From Aquabacterium soli (GTDB lineage: Bacteria; Pseudomonadota; Gammaproteobacteria; Burkholderiales; Burkholderiaceae_C), in the NCBI RefSeq assembly GCF_003933735.1, contig NZ_RSED01000012.1, positions 48,001 through 112,000 on the forward strand: 64,000 bases of DNA, in the 5' to 3' direction. Below are positions 51,662 through 62,157 of the stretch, piece by piece (the first letter of the stretch is position 1; each line of letters begins with the position of its first letter). A program made the position numbers and the translations under genes. The notes beneath the pieces are model-generated. The model did not search any database. It was not told where the DNA came from and saw only the letters and a program-made list of their open reading frames with translations.

Positions 51662-52894
51662 TCACCGCCCCCCCAGCGCCTTTTTCTCGGGCGTCTGGAT
51701 CACTGTGATCTCTCCACGGGCCTGCAAGGCGTAAGTGGCAGACGCCAGTGCCCACAGGTCCTTCAGGAAAGGCGGGCCTTCGCCGCGTTTTTCGTCCCAG
51801 GGGACCTCTCTGAGCCAGTCGTCGATCAGCGAGCCCCCTGCGGTGGATTCGAGAGACACGCCACCACGCTCGACCGCGAGGTCCACCGCATTGTCCTTGC
51901 CGCCAGACCAGAACACCGCGCCATTCTCCGGCGACTCCAGGTCCAGCAAGGCCACCATGGCCACCCACGCCTCATCGGCTGGCGGATCACCGGCCTTGAT
52001 CTTGTCAATGGTGGGCAGCAAGCCTTTGAGGTCCTCGCGGGCCTTCTGGCGCGTGGTGTCCAGCTGGGTCTGCAAGGCGGCGATGGCTGCCTTGTCACCA
52101 CTGCGCTTGGCTGCCCGAAGCTGCCGCACGGTGTCCACGGCCGCACCCCCCTGCTCAGCCAGCTTCTTGCGCTGGGGGGTGTTCTTGAGGCTTGCCGCCA
52201 GGTGCTGCACCCGCAGCACGGCATGGCCCAGTCGCGGCTCGATGGTGGCGACCGCCTCGACCTGGCGCAGACGCGCCACCAGCATCTGCAGCGCCGGGCG
52301 TGCGCGCTCGAGGTCGCGCTCGTCCAGTGTCTGCTGACAGGCCTTGACCAGCTGGGCCAGGTCCTTGGCTGCACCCTTCTGAGCCAGCAGGGCGGCCTTG
52401 ATGTCCGGGGCCAGGCGCTTGAAAGCCTGTGCCAGCCGGGTCAATTCTGCGGCCGCGTCCTTCACGTCCGGCGCGGCCGGCTTCGCCGACGGCGCAGCGA
52501 GCACAGGAGCCGGAGCGCCGTCGGCAGCATCGATGTCCTCGGCATCGTCGACTTCCTGCCCGTCGACCTTGATCGCCACCTTTCGGATCGGCGCGCCCAT
52601 GAGCTTGAGCCATGCCTGGAGCTTTTTCGCCATACCAGCCAGGACGCGCTCTTCCAGAACCAGGACCAGCGTGTCACGCCGTGAGTCGTCCACCTCAGTC
52701 ACGCCCCAGGTAGCCAGCTTGTGGCCGGTCTCTTCCCGCAGGACCTTGGCCATCGCCCGCCCGCTGCGCGAGGCATGCAGGCTCACGCGGTGGTCTTCGG
52801 GCCGTTTGCCCAGCACGACGGCGAACTGCATCGGTTGGCGCCGGGATCGCAGAAGAACAGCCTTCAAATCGTCAATGTCCATGGCGATGCGCAT
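51662..52894 (-). CDS. Putative polymorphic toxin with ADP-ribosyl cyclase-like domain (frameshifted before the catalytic Glu)
   Basis: 410-aa protein in three parts. Residues 1-115: a compact N-terminal domain (DLKAVLLRSRRQPMQFAVVL, LVLVLEERVLAGMAKKLQAW) not recognised, perhaps for delivery or stability. Residues 135-300: a long Ala/Gln/Lys-rich helical or coiled-coil region. Residues 325-410: a domain like the C-terminal part of ADP-ribosyl cyclases: VFWSGGKDNAVDLA (W329, cf. CD38 W125), GGVSLESTAGG (E349, cf. E146 in TLED) and FLKDLWALASATYALQARGE (W381, cf. W189 in the FW..S..FA..A motif). The frame ends at a TGA after a run of seven G, before the expected catalytic Glu. Such cyclases degrade NAD+. 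The start may instead be ATG 52882. No VgrG, PAAR, Rhs or secretion gene is nearby. Confidence 0.65.
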   Translation of the reverse strand: MRIAMDIDDLKAVLLRSRRQPMQFAVVLGKRPEDHRVSLHASRSGRAMAKVLREETGHKLATWGVTEVDDSRRDTLVLVLEERVLAGMAKKLQAWLKLMGAPIRKVAIKVDGQEVDDAEDIDAADGAPAPVLAAPSAKPAAPDVKDAAAELTRLAQAFKRLAPDIKAALLAQKGAAKDLAQLVKACQQTLDERDLERARPALQMLVARLRQVEAVATIEPRLGHAVLRVQHLAASLKNTPQRKKLAEQGGAAVDTVRQLRAAKRSGDKAAIAALQTQLDTTRQKAREDLKGLLPTIDKIKAGDPPADEAWVAMVALLDLESPENGAVFWSGGKDNAVDLAVERGGVSLESTAGGSLIDDWLREVPWDEKRGEGPPFLKDLWALASATYALQARGEITVIQTPEKKALGGR

Positions 52895-53156
52895 CCCTTG
52901 CTTGTCAACCCCGGCCCGGTGTGTGTTCGTGGGGGAGGCATCCTAGCGCACGCCAGGCCCGCCGCCGCCCTCTCAAGAGGGGGCTCTCCCTGTCGGCCAG
53001 CCGGCGGCCATGGCGTGAAATCGACGGCAAATCCCCGTCGGCGCGCAGGCCCGCAGGTACACAAATCCGGCCCCAGCAGGCACAATGTCGGATTGCCCGC
53101 CCGCAGGCCCGTGCGCCTGGGTTGTTCCCCCTGCGCCCGCTCCGCCCCTAATCCCC

Positions 53157-55739
<2,583 letters not shown>

Positions 55740-55798
55740 GATGCAGGCAACGGGCCGGCAGTTGCATGGGCCCGTGCCACGCACAGCATGCCCTGCGC

Positions 55799-55833
55799 TT
55801 GACATGGACTCTCCCCTACCTTACAGTAGGTAG
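55799..55833 (+). promoter_or_regulatory. Promoter with overlapping operator of the tetR-family gene
   Basis: TTGACA (55799-55804), 17 nt, then TACAGT (55822-55827). The palindrome CTACC-TTACAGTA-GGTAG (55816-55833) covers the -10 hexamer, so a bound repressor would block transcription. The start codon at 55836 is only 9 nt after the -10, implying an almost leaderless mRNA. A second copy of the palindrome lies at 56493-56510. Confidence 0.7.
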
Positions 55834-55835
55834 TC

Positions 55836-56450
55836 ATGAGCAACGCCACTGCCACCTCTGCCGATGCCGTCCACGGCTCCACGCGCCACGCCATCCTGCG
55901 TGCGGCGCGTGAGCTGATCCAGACGCGCTCCTACCTGGGCTTCAGCTTCCAGGATCTGGCCGAGCGCGTGGGCATCCGCAAGGCCAGCCTGTACCACCAC
56001 TTCCCCTCCAAGGAAGCGCTGGGCGTGGCTGTGCTCGAGCAGGCCATGGCCGCCTATGAAAAGTGGTTCAAGGCCTTCGAGGGCACACCGGAAGAAGGCC
56101 TGCGCACCTACATCAACGGTTTCCGCAACGTGATCGGCGCGGGCCAGCGCGTGTGCCCGGCGGCCGCATTCATTCCTGGCTGGGACGCGGTCGACAGCGA
56201 CATCCACCAAGCCGTCACCCGCCTGCGGCAGATGCAGGTCGACTGGCTGACCGTGCAACTGACCCGGCAAGGGCGCGTGCAAGACCCGGCTGCCGTGGCC
56301 GGCCAGATCTTTGCGCTGTGCCAGGGCTCGCTGATCGCCGCTCGCATCACCGGGCGCGTTGAGGACTTCGACTCCGCCCTCGGCCTGCTGCGCCACCAGC
56401 TCGGGCTGGACGACGCACCCTCGGCCTCCCCATTTTCCGCAGGTTCCTGA
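55836..56450 (+). CDS. TetR-family transcriptional regulator
   Basis: 204-aa dimeric repressor. The N-terminal HTH is clear: ILRAARELIQTRSYLGFSFQ, DLAERVGIRKASLYHHFPSK (recognition helix) and EALGVAVLEQAM. The C-terminal ligand domain contains GQRVCPAAAFIPGWDAVDSD and resembles the TetR_C group found near fatty-acid and xenobiotic genes. The ligand may be an acyl-CoA or related compound, by the adjoining thiolase. There is no room for a Shine-Dalgarno site, consistent with leaderless translation. Autoregulation is inferred from the operator on its own -10. Confidence 0.9.
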   Translation: MSNATATSADAVHGSTRHAILRAARELIQTRSYLGFSFQDLAERVGIRKASLYHHFPSKEALGVAVLEQAMAAYEKWFKAFEGTPEEGLRTYINGFRNVIGAGQRVCPAAAFIPGWDAVDSDIHQAVTRLRQMQVDWLTVQLTRQGRVQDPAAVAGQIFALCQGSLIAARITGRVEDFDSALGLLRHQLGLDDAPSASPFSAGS

Positions 56451-56492
56451 TTCCGGCCGCCGGGGCATGAGCCATTTTTTTGACCGCACACC

Positions 56493-56510
56493 CTACCAAC
56501 CGACAGGTAG
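56493..56510 (+). promoter_or_regulatory. Second TetR-type operator, before the thiolase gene
   Basis: CTACC-AACCGACA-GGTAG has the same arms and 8-bp spacing as the site before the regulator gene, 677 bp upstream, with a different centre. TTGACC (56480-56485) precedes it, and the ribosome site AGAAGGAG follows. The thiolase gene is thus probably under the same repressor. Confidence 0.65.
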
Positions 56511-56529
56511 ATATCCAGAAGGAGCCACC

Positions 56530-57669
56530 ATGAAAACCGTCATCGCCGCCTATGCCCGATCGCCCTTCCACTTCGCCACCAAGGGCGCACTGGCCACCAC
56601 CCGCCCTGACACCCTGGCCGCGCAAACCGTCAAAGGTTTGCTGGGTCGGGTGGACCTGGACCCGGCCCTGCTGGAAGACCTGATCCTGGGTTGCGCCTAC
56701 CCCGAAGGCCCCCAAGGCAACAACCTGGCCCGCATCGTCGGCTTCCTGGCCGGCCTGCCCGAGCACGTCGGCGGCATGACGGTGAACCGCTTCTGCGGCT
56801 CGTCGATGTCGTCCATCCACGTGGCGGCTGCGCAGATCGAAGCCGGTATCGGCGAGGCCTATGTGTGCGCCGGCGTCGAGTCGATGACCATGGTGCCCCA
56901 GGGCGGCCTGACCTTCGACCCGAGCCCCGAACTGATCGCCACCTATCCCGATGCCTACATGGCCATGGGCCAGACCGCCGAGAACGTGGCGCAGCGCTGG
57001 GACGTGTCCCGTGCCGACCAGGAGCAGCTCGCCGTGGTGTCCCACCACAAGGCCGCCGCCGCGCGTGAACAAGGCCTGCTCAAGGACGAGATCGTGCCCA
57101 TCACCACGCCCGATGGCCAGGTGATCGACAGCGATGGCTGCATCCGCCCGACCACATCCCTGGAAGCGCTGGCCAAGCTCAAGCCGGCCTTCCGCCCTGA
57201 TGGCGTGGTCACGGCCGGCACCTCCTCGCCCTTGACCGATGGCGCCGCCGCCGTGCTGGTGGTGCACGAGGACTTCGCCGCGCGCCATGGCCTGGTGCCG
57301 CTGGCCCGCATCCGCACCTTCGCCAGCATCGGCTGCGATCCGGCCGTGATGGGCATCGGGCCTGTGCCCGCCACGCGCAAGGCCCTGGCCCGCGCCGGGC
57401 TCACCGCCGCCGACCTGGACATCATCGAGATCAACGAGGCTTTCGGTTCACAGGCGCTGGCCTGCATCCGCGAACTGGGCCTGGACATCGACAAGGTCAA
57501 TGTGGACGGCGGCGCGCTGGCCCTGGGGCATCCGCTGGGCGCCACCGGCGCGCGCATCACCGGCAAGGCGGCGGCGCTGTTGGCACGCACCAAGGGCCGC
57601 TATGCACTGTCCACCCAGTGCATCGGCGGCGGCCAGGGCGTCGCCACCATCCTCGAATCGCTGGCCTGA
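56530..57669 (+). CDS. Acetyl-CoA C-acyltransferase (thiolase II family)
   Basis: 379-aa thiolase. Nucleophile C89 in VNRFCGSSMSSIHVAAAQIE; C-terminal His and Cys in ALGHPLGATGARITG and STQCIGGGQG; NEAFGSQALACIRELG is the family motif preceding them. It cleaves 3-ketoacyl-CoA in beta-oxidation or condenses acetyl-CoA. AGAAGGAG before the ATG fixes the start. It lies between the tetR gene and an alpha/beta hydrolase and shares the palindromic operator with the former. No fadB partner follows. Confidence 0.92.
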   Translation: MKTVIAAYARSPFHFATKGALATTRPDTLAAQTVKGLLGRVDLDPALLEDLILGCAYPEGPQGNNLARIVGFLAGLPEHVGGMTVNRFCGSSMSSIHVAAAQIEAGIGEAYVCAGVESMTMVPQGGLTFDPSPELIATYPDAYMAMGQTAENVAQRWDVSRADQEQLAVVSHHKAAAAREQGLLKDEIVPITTPDGQVIDSDGCIRPTTSLEALAKLKPAFRPDGVVTAGTSSPLTDGAAAVLVVHEDFAARHGLVPLARIRTFASIGCDPAVMGIGPVPATRKALARAGLTAADLDIIEINEAFGSQALACIRELGLDIDKVNVDGGALALGHPLGATGARITGKAAALLARTKGRYALSTQCIGGGQGVATILESLA

Positions 57670-57763
57670 GGCCGCCAGCGGCTCGGCACGCCCGGCTTCG
57701 CTTGTCACCCACCACCGGCCGACGCGGCGCCCAGCGCGTCGGCCCCACGCCAAGGAGCTCACC

Positions 57764-58600
57764 ATGTCTGCCACCGACACCCTGCAACGCCCCAGCACCC
57801 AGGCCATCGTCCGGGCCTTCGGCCACCCCGGACCGGCCAAGCCGTTCACCGAAGCCGAAACCGCCCTGCTGGACACGGCCCAGCGCCGCGACATCAGCGT
57901 GCGGCACACGGTGAGGGGTCACGACGAAGCGCACACCCTGGCCACCTGGTCGTGGGGCCGGCAAGGCCCGCGTGTGCTGCTGGTGCACGGCTGGGAGAGC
58001 CGTGCCAGCCACTGGCATGCCTGGGTGCACCCGCTGCTGCGGGCGGGGTTCCAGGTCACCGCCGTGGACAACCTGGCGCACGGGCAGTCCACCGGCGACA
58101 CGGCCAATGTGCGCCTGTGGGGCCAGGGCCTGCTGGCCGTGGCGCAGGCCTTCGGCCGCATCCATGCCGTGATCGGGCATTCGGCGGGCTCGGCCGCCTC
58201 GCTGTATGCGTTTGCCCACGGGTTGCAGGTCGATGCCAGCGTGCACATCGCCGGGCCTGCCTCGCTCAAGCGCGTGGCCACGGGCTTCGCGCTGGCGCAC
58301 GGCCTGCCGCGTGAAGAGATCGCCGCCTTCCGCACAGCACTGGAGTTGCAACTGGGCTTCCCGATGGCAGAGATGGACCTGCCAGCGCTGCAAGGCGGCC
58401 TGCGCCACCCCGCGCTGATCCTGCACGATCCGCAGGACAAGGAGGTGCCCTTCACCGAATCGCTGGCCCTCCACGAGGCCTGGTCGCTGTCGCAACTGCT
58501 CAGCGTGGACGGCGTGGGCCACCGGCGCATCCTGCGCGCACCCGAAGTCATCGCGTTGGTGATCGGCAGCCTGAGCACCCCGGCCGCACTGGCCGCCTGA
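57764..58600 (+). CDS. Alpha/beta hydrolase
   Basis: 278-aa hydrolase. Oxyanion region LLVHGWESRASHWHA, nucleophile elbow GHSAGSAASLYAF, acid in ILHDPQDKEVPF and general-base His in VDGVGHRRILRAP. Related to small esterases and thioesterase-like hydrolases; substrate unknown. AAGGAG lies 6-8 nt before ATG 57764. It probably forms an operon with the thiolase, 94 nt upstream. Confidence 0.88.
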   Translation: MSATDTLQRPSTQAIVRAFGHPGPAKPFTEAETALLDTAQRRDISVRHTVRGHDEAHTLATWSWGRQGPRVLLVHGWESRASHWHAWVHPLLRAGFQVTAVDNLAHGQSTGDTANVRLWGQGLLAVAQAFGRIHAVIGHSAGSAASLYAFAHGLQVDASVHIAGPASLKRVATGFALAHGLPREEIAAFRTALELQLGFPMAEMDLPALQGGLRHPALILHDPQDKEVPFTESLALHEAWSLSQLLSVDGVGHRRILRAPEVIALVIGSLSTPAALAA

Positions 58601-58741
58601 GCCGATGAAGCATGGGATGGCGGCGCCAGACCGCCCGCCATCCCGCCCCACACGACATCTCGAGGGCAACTCCCTTGCCGCCCGACCGGGAACGGCCCGT
58701 TCGCTGACTTAAAATCGGCGCTTTCTCAGCGACCGCCGTCC

Positions 58742-59506
58742 ATGTCAGCCTCCACCGGGAACGCATCCTCGCCGTTCGACTTCAAGAGCGCCTCGCTCAC
58801 CTTGATGTCCTTCGTGCTCAAGACCATGAGTCTGCAGACCCTGGCGCAAGCCATGGAGGAGCGTTTCGGCGAGACGCCCGACTTCTTCAGCCGCGACCCG
58901 GTGGTGATCGACCTGACGCACCTGGCCAGCCTGGACTCGCTGCCCAACTTTGTCGGCCTGATCGAACTGCTCACGCGCTTTCAGCTCACGCCCGTGGCCG
59001 TGCGCGGCGGCAACCCCGGCCAGATGGCCGCGGCCCTCAAGGCTGGCCTGGGTGAGGCACCCGATGGCCAGTCCGCCCCCGCCCGCGTCGAAACCGTGGT
59101 GCAGGAGGTCGTGCGCGAGGTGATCCGCGAAGTGCCGGTCGAAGTGCAAGTGCAGGTGCCCACGGCCGTGCCCACGCTGGTGATCGACAAGCCGCTGCGC
59201 TCCGGCCAGCAGGTCTATGCCAAGGGCGGCGACCTGATCGTGCTGGCCGCCGTGAACAACGGCGCCGAGGTCATTGCCGACGGCCACATCCACGTGTATG
59301 CCCCGCTGCGCGGCAAGGCCATCGCCGGCGCCAAGGGCAACACCGATGCGCGCATCTTTGCCTCGTGCATGGAGCCCGAGCTGATTTCCATCGCCGGCAC
59401 CTACCGCACCACCGACAATCCCCTGCCACCCGATGTGGTCGGCAAGCCGGCGCAGATCCGGCTGGAAGGCGATCGACTGGTGTACGAGGCGCTGAACAAA
59501 TCCTGA
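58742..59506 (+). CDS. minC: Septum site-determining protein MinC
   Basis: FtsZ inhibitor of the Min system; 254 aa. N-terminal inhibitory domain (ASLTLMSFVLKTMSLQTLAQ to about residue 100), a linker with VVREVIREVPVEVQVQVPTA, and the C-terminal beta-helix that binds MinD and MinC (RSGQQVYAKGGDLIVLAAVN, HVYAPLRGKAIAGAKGNTDA, RIFASCMEPELISIAG). First gene of minCDE. A TAAAAT (58710-58715) could be its -10. Confidence 0.96.
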   Translation: MSASTGNASSPFDFKSASLTLMSFVLKTMSLQTLAQAMEERFGETPDFFSRDPVVIDLTHLASLDSLPNFVGLIELLTRFQLTPVAVRGGNPGQMAAALKAGLGEAPDGQSAPARVETVVQEVVREVIREVPVEVQVQVPTAVPTLVIDKPLRSGQQVYAKGGDLIVLAAVNNGAEVIADGHIHVYAPLRGKAIAGAKGNTDARIFASCMEPELISIAGTYRTTDNPLPPDVVGKPAQIRLEGDRLVYEALNKS

Positions 59507-59550
59507 TTCCTGAAAATCGACCGAACAACCTCTCGAAAGGACCGCCTTCC

Positions 59551-60366
59551 ATGGCCAAGATCATCGTGGTGACCTCCGGCAAGGGTGGCGTCGGCAAGAC
59601 GACCACCAGCGCCAGCTTCGCCTCCGGCCTCGCCCTGCGCGGCCACAAGACCGCCGTGATCGACTTCGACGTCGGCCTGCGCAACCTCGACCTGATCATG
59701 GGCTGCGAACGCCGCGTGGTCTACGACCTGATCAACGTGATCCACGGCGAGGCCAACCTCAACCAGGCCCTGATCAAGGACAAGCAGTGCGACAACCTGT
59801 ACGTGCTGGCCGCCTCGCAGACGCGCGACAAAGACGCCCTCACGCAGGATGGCGTCGAGAAGGTGCTGAAGGACCTGGGCGAGATGGGCTTCGAGTACAT
59901 CGTGTGCGATTCGCCCGCCGGCATCGAAACGGGCGCCCTGATGGCCATGCACTTCGCCGACGAGGCTTTGGTGGTGACCAACCCCGAGGTGTCCTCCGTG
60001 CGCGATTCCGACCGCATCCTGGGCATGCTCAACAGCAAGACCAAGCGCGCCATCGACAAGCTCGAGCCCATCAAGGAACACCTGCTGATCACACGCTACA
60101 ACCCCAACCGGGTCGAGGGTGGGCAGATGCTGTCGCTGGAGGACATCCACGAGATCCTGCGCATCAAGCTGATCGGCGTGATCCCCGAATCTGAGACCGT
60201 GCTGAGCGCCTCGAACCAGGGCGTGCCGGCCATCCACATGAAGGATTCCGACGTGTCCGAGGCCTACAAGGACGTGATCGCCCGCTTCCTGGGCGAAGAC
60301 AAGCCCCTGCGCTTCGTCGAGGCCGAAAAGCCCGGCTTCTTCAAGCGCCTGTTCGGAGGCAAGTAA
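59551..60366 (+). CDS. minD: Septum site-determining protein MinD
   Basis: 271-aa membrane-associated ATPase that recruits MinC and is displaced by MinE. Deviant Walker [12 protein letters not shown] near residues 11-21 (K11, K16), [40 protein letters not shown], and the C-terminal amphipathic helix [12 protein letters not shown] that binds the inner membrane. GAAAGGA precedes ATG 59551. minE follows after 4 nt. Confidence 0.97.
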   Translation: MAKIIVVTSGKGGVGKTTTSASFASGLALRGHKTAVIDFDVGLRNLDLIMGCERRVVYDLINVIHGEANLNQALIKDKQCDNLYVLAASQTRDKDALTQDGVEKVLKDLGEMGFEYIVCDSPAGIETGALMAMHFADEALVVTNPEVSSVRDSDRILGMLNSKTKRAIDKLEPIKEHLLITRYNPNRVEGGQMLSLEDIHEILRIKLIGVIPESETVLSASNQGVPAIHMKDSDVSEAYKDVIARFLGEDKPLRFVEAEKPGFFKRLFGGK

Positions 60367-60370
60367 GGCC

Positions 60371-60631
60371 ATGGGATTCCTCACATTCTTCCTCGGTGAA
60401 AAGAAGAAGACGGCCAGCGTGGCCAAGGAGCGGCTGCAGCTGATCCTGGCGCACGAACGCAACGGCCGTTCCAGCAGCCCGGATTACCTGCCCGATCTGC
60501 AGCGCGAACTGGTGGCGGTGATCTCCAAGTACGTGTCGATCAATCCCGACGACATCAAGGTCAACCTGGAACGCCAGGACGACCTCGAAGTGCTGGAAGT
60601 CAAGATCGAGCTGCCCGACGCCCACCGCTGA
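60371..60631 (+). CDS. minE: Cell division topological specificity factor MinE
   Basis: 86-aa MinE. N-terminal membrane-targeting [20 protein letters not shown], MinD-stimulating helix [13 protein letters not shown], and the C-terminal dimerisation domain [20 protein letters not shown] with [19 protein letters not shown]. Starts 4 nt after minD. Confidence 0.97.
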   Translation: MGFLTFFLGEKKKTASVAKERLQLILAHERNGRSSSPDYLPDLQRELVAVISKYVSINPDDIKVNLERQDDLEVLEVKIELPDAHR

Positions 60632-60697
60632 GCTGAAAGCACCCTTGTTGCAGTGCACAATGGATGCACGATTGACAGCGGACGAGGGTGCACAGCC

Positions 60698-61465
60698 ATG
60701 CGGTATGTCGTGTTCAACCAGAAGGGTGGGGTCGGCAAGTCGACCATCACCTGCAACCTGGCAGCCATCAGCGCCCAACAGGGCCTGCGCACCCTGGTGG
60801 TCGACCTGGACCCGCAGGGCAACACCACGCACTACCTGCTGGGTGACAACGCGCCTGAGGGCACGCTGGGCGCCGCCGGCTTCTTCGACCAGACGCTCAA
60901 GTTCACGGCCCGCCCCAAGGACACGCCCGAGTTCATCGTGGCCACGCCCTGGGACAACCTGGACCTGATGCCCTCCAGCCCGCAACTCGACGAGTTGCAA
61001 ACCAAGCTGGAATCGCGCTACAAGATCTACAAGCTGCGCGAGGCGCTGGCCGAATTGGCCGACACCTACGACCGCATCTACATCGATACGCCGCCCGCGC
61101 TGAACTTCTACACGCGCTCGGCCCTGATCGCGGCCGAGGGCTGCCTGATCCCCTTCGACTGCGACGATTTCTCGCGCCGCGCGCTGTACAGCCTGCTGGA
61201 CAACGTTCAGGAGATCCAGGCCGACCACAACGCCGACCTGAAGGTCAGCGGCATCGTGGTCAACCAGTTCCAGCCGCGTGCCAATCTGCCGCAGCAATTG
61301 GTGCGTGAGCTGGTGGATGAGGGGTTGCCGGTGCTGCAGCCTTACTTGAGCGCCTCGGTCAAGATCAAGGAATCGCACCAACTGGCGCGGCCGATGATCC
61401 ACCTGGATGCGCGGCACAAGCTGACGCAGGAGATGGTGGCCTTGCACGACGGGCTGCGGGATTGA
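60698..61465 (+). CDS. Orphan ParA-family ATPase
   Basis: 255-aa ParA-like ATPase: MRYVVFNQKGGVGKSTITCN (deviant Walker A KGGVGKST), VVDLDPQGNTTHYLLGD (Walker A'), and IDTPPALNFYTRSALIAAEG (Walker B). No HTH extension and no parB follow, so it is an orphan of the type that positions non-chromosomal cargo (chemoreceptors, carboxysomes, granules). It lies 66 nt after minE and may share its transcript. The cargo is not evident here. Confidence 0.9.
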   Translation: MRYVVFNQKGGVGKSTITCNLAAISAQQGLRTLVVDLDPQGNTTHYLLGDNAPEGTLGAAGFFDQTLKFTARPKDTPEFIVATPWDNLDLMPSSPQLDELQTKLESRYKIYKLREALAELADTYDRIYIDTPPALNFYTRSALIAAEGCLIPFDCDDFSRRALYSLLDNVQEIQADHNADLKVSGIVVNQFQPRANLPQQLVRELVDEGLPVLQPYLSASVKIKESHQLARPMIHLDARHKLTQEMVALHDGLRD

Positions 61466-61499
61466 TCTTGCGCGTTTGATCGCGCTTTGGGGTCTTTTG

Positions 61500-61600
61500 C
61501 CTGCCTTGGGCTTGGGGCTTTGTCGTGGCAGCGCCGGGCGGGGTCGGAGTAGGCCTCTGGCCGGGCTTCCATGTTGGCGGTCCCTGGGTGCCCCGCGCTG
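61500..61600 (+). repeat. Interspersed intergenic repeat, copy B
   Basis: Fills most of the 151 bp between the convergent parA-like gene and the membrane-protein gene. Core 61557-61583 is identical to copy C (46200-46226, other strand) at 26 of 27 positions; similarity extends about 60 bp to the left (GGCAGCGCCGGGCGGGGTC). Confidence 0.65.
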
Positions 61601-61616
61601 CACCGACAAAACGCTC

Positions 61617-62033
61617 TCAGGCCAGTGCAGCAACCCGCGCCACACGGCCACGACGCAGTCCCCACCACTGCAGCTCGGCAAACACCACCACCGCGGCCGC
61701 CTGCGCCAGCACGAAGGCCAGCCCCAAGGTGCTCGGCTGCACCCAGCCCAGCACCAGGATGCCGACACTCTCGACGGCCCATAAGGCATTGAAACCGATC
61801 ACGGCCCATCCCAGCGCGGATGGGATGCGCTCACGCCGCGCCAGCACGAACAAACCCAGCGCATAAGGCAGAGACACCAGGCCGGCCCCCAGCAGCAAGG
61901 CGACAGGCAAACCGAGCAGGGGCGACAGCAGGGCATGGCCCGCCACCAGCAACACGCCGGTGGCCGCACTGGCCCCGGCATCCAGCAGCAGCGCGAAACG
62001 AAGCAGACGGGTCATGGGCATTGAAGAAGACAT
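61617..62033 (-). CDS. Four-helix membrane protein of unknown function
   Basis: 138-aa hydrophobic protein with four membrane segments (LLDAGASAATGVLLVAGHAL, LPVALLLGAGLVSLPYALGL, LGWAVIGFNALWAVESVGIL, LGLAFVLAQAAAVVVFAEL). It resembles small SPW- or DoxX-like proteins only in pattern. GGAG with 8-nt spacing to ATG 62033. Divergent from the XRE regulator, 124 nt away. Confidence 0.75.
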   Translation of the reverse strand: MSSSMPMTRLLRFALLLDAGASAATGVLLVAGHALLSPLLGLPVALLLGAGLVSLPYALGLFVLARRERIPSALGWAVIGFNALWAVESVGILVLGWVQPSTLGLAFVLAQAAAVVVFAELQWWGLRRGRVARVAALA

Positions 62034-62157
62034 GGCTTTTCTCCAGTTGGTTGATGAAACAAGGAACAACGAGGCCCATGGTGTCGACCCGCCTGCAGCA
62101 CGTCGATTACCTCGGAGGTCATGGCCGCGCATCAGTCATCCCGCTATCCTGCGGTCC

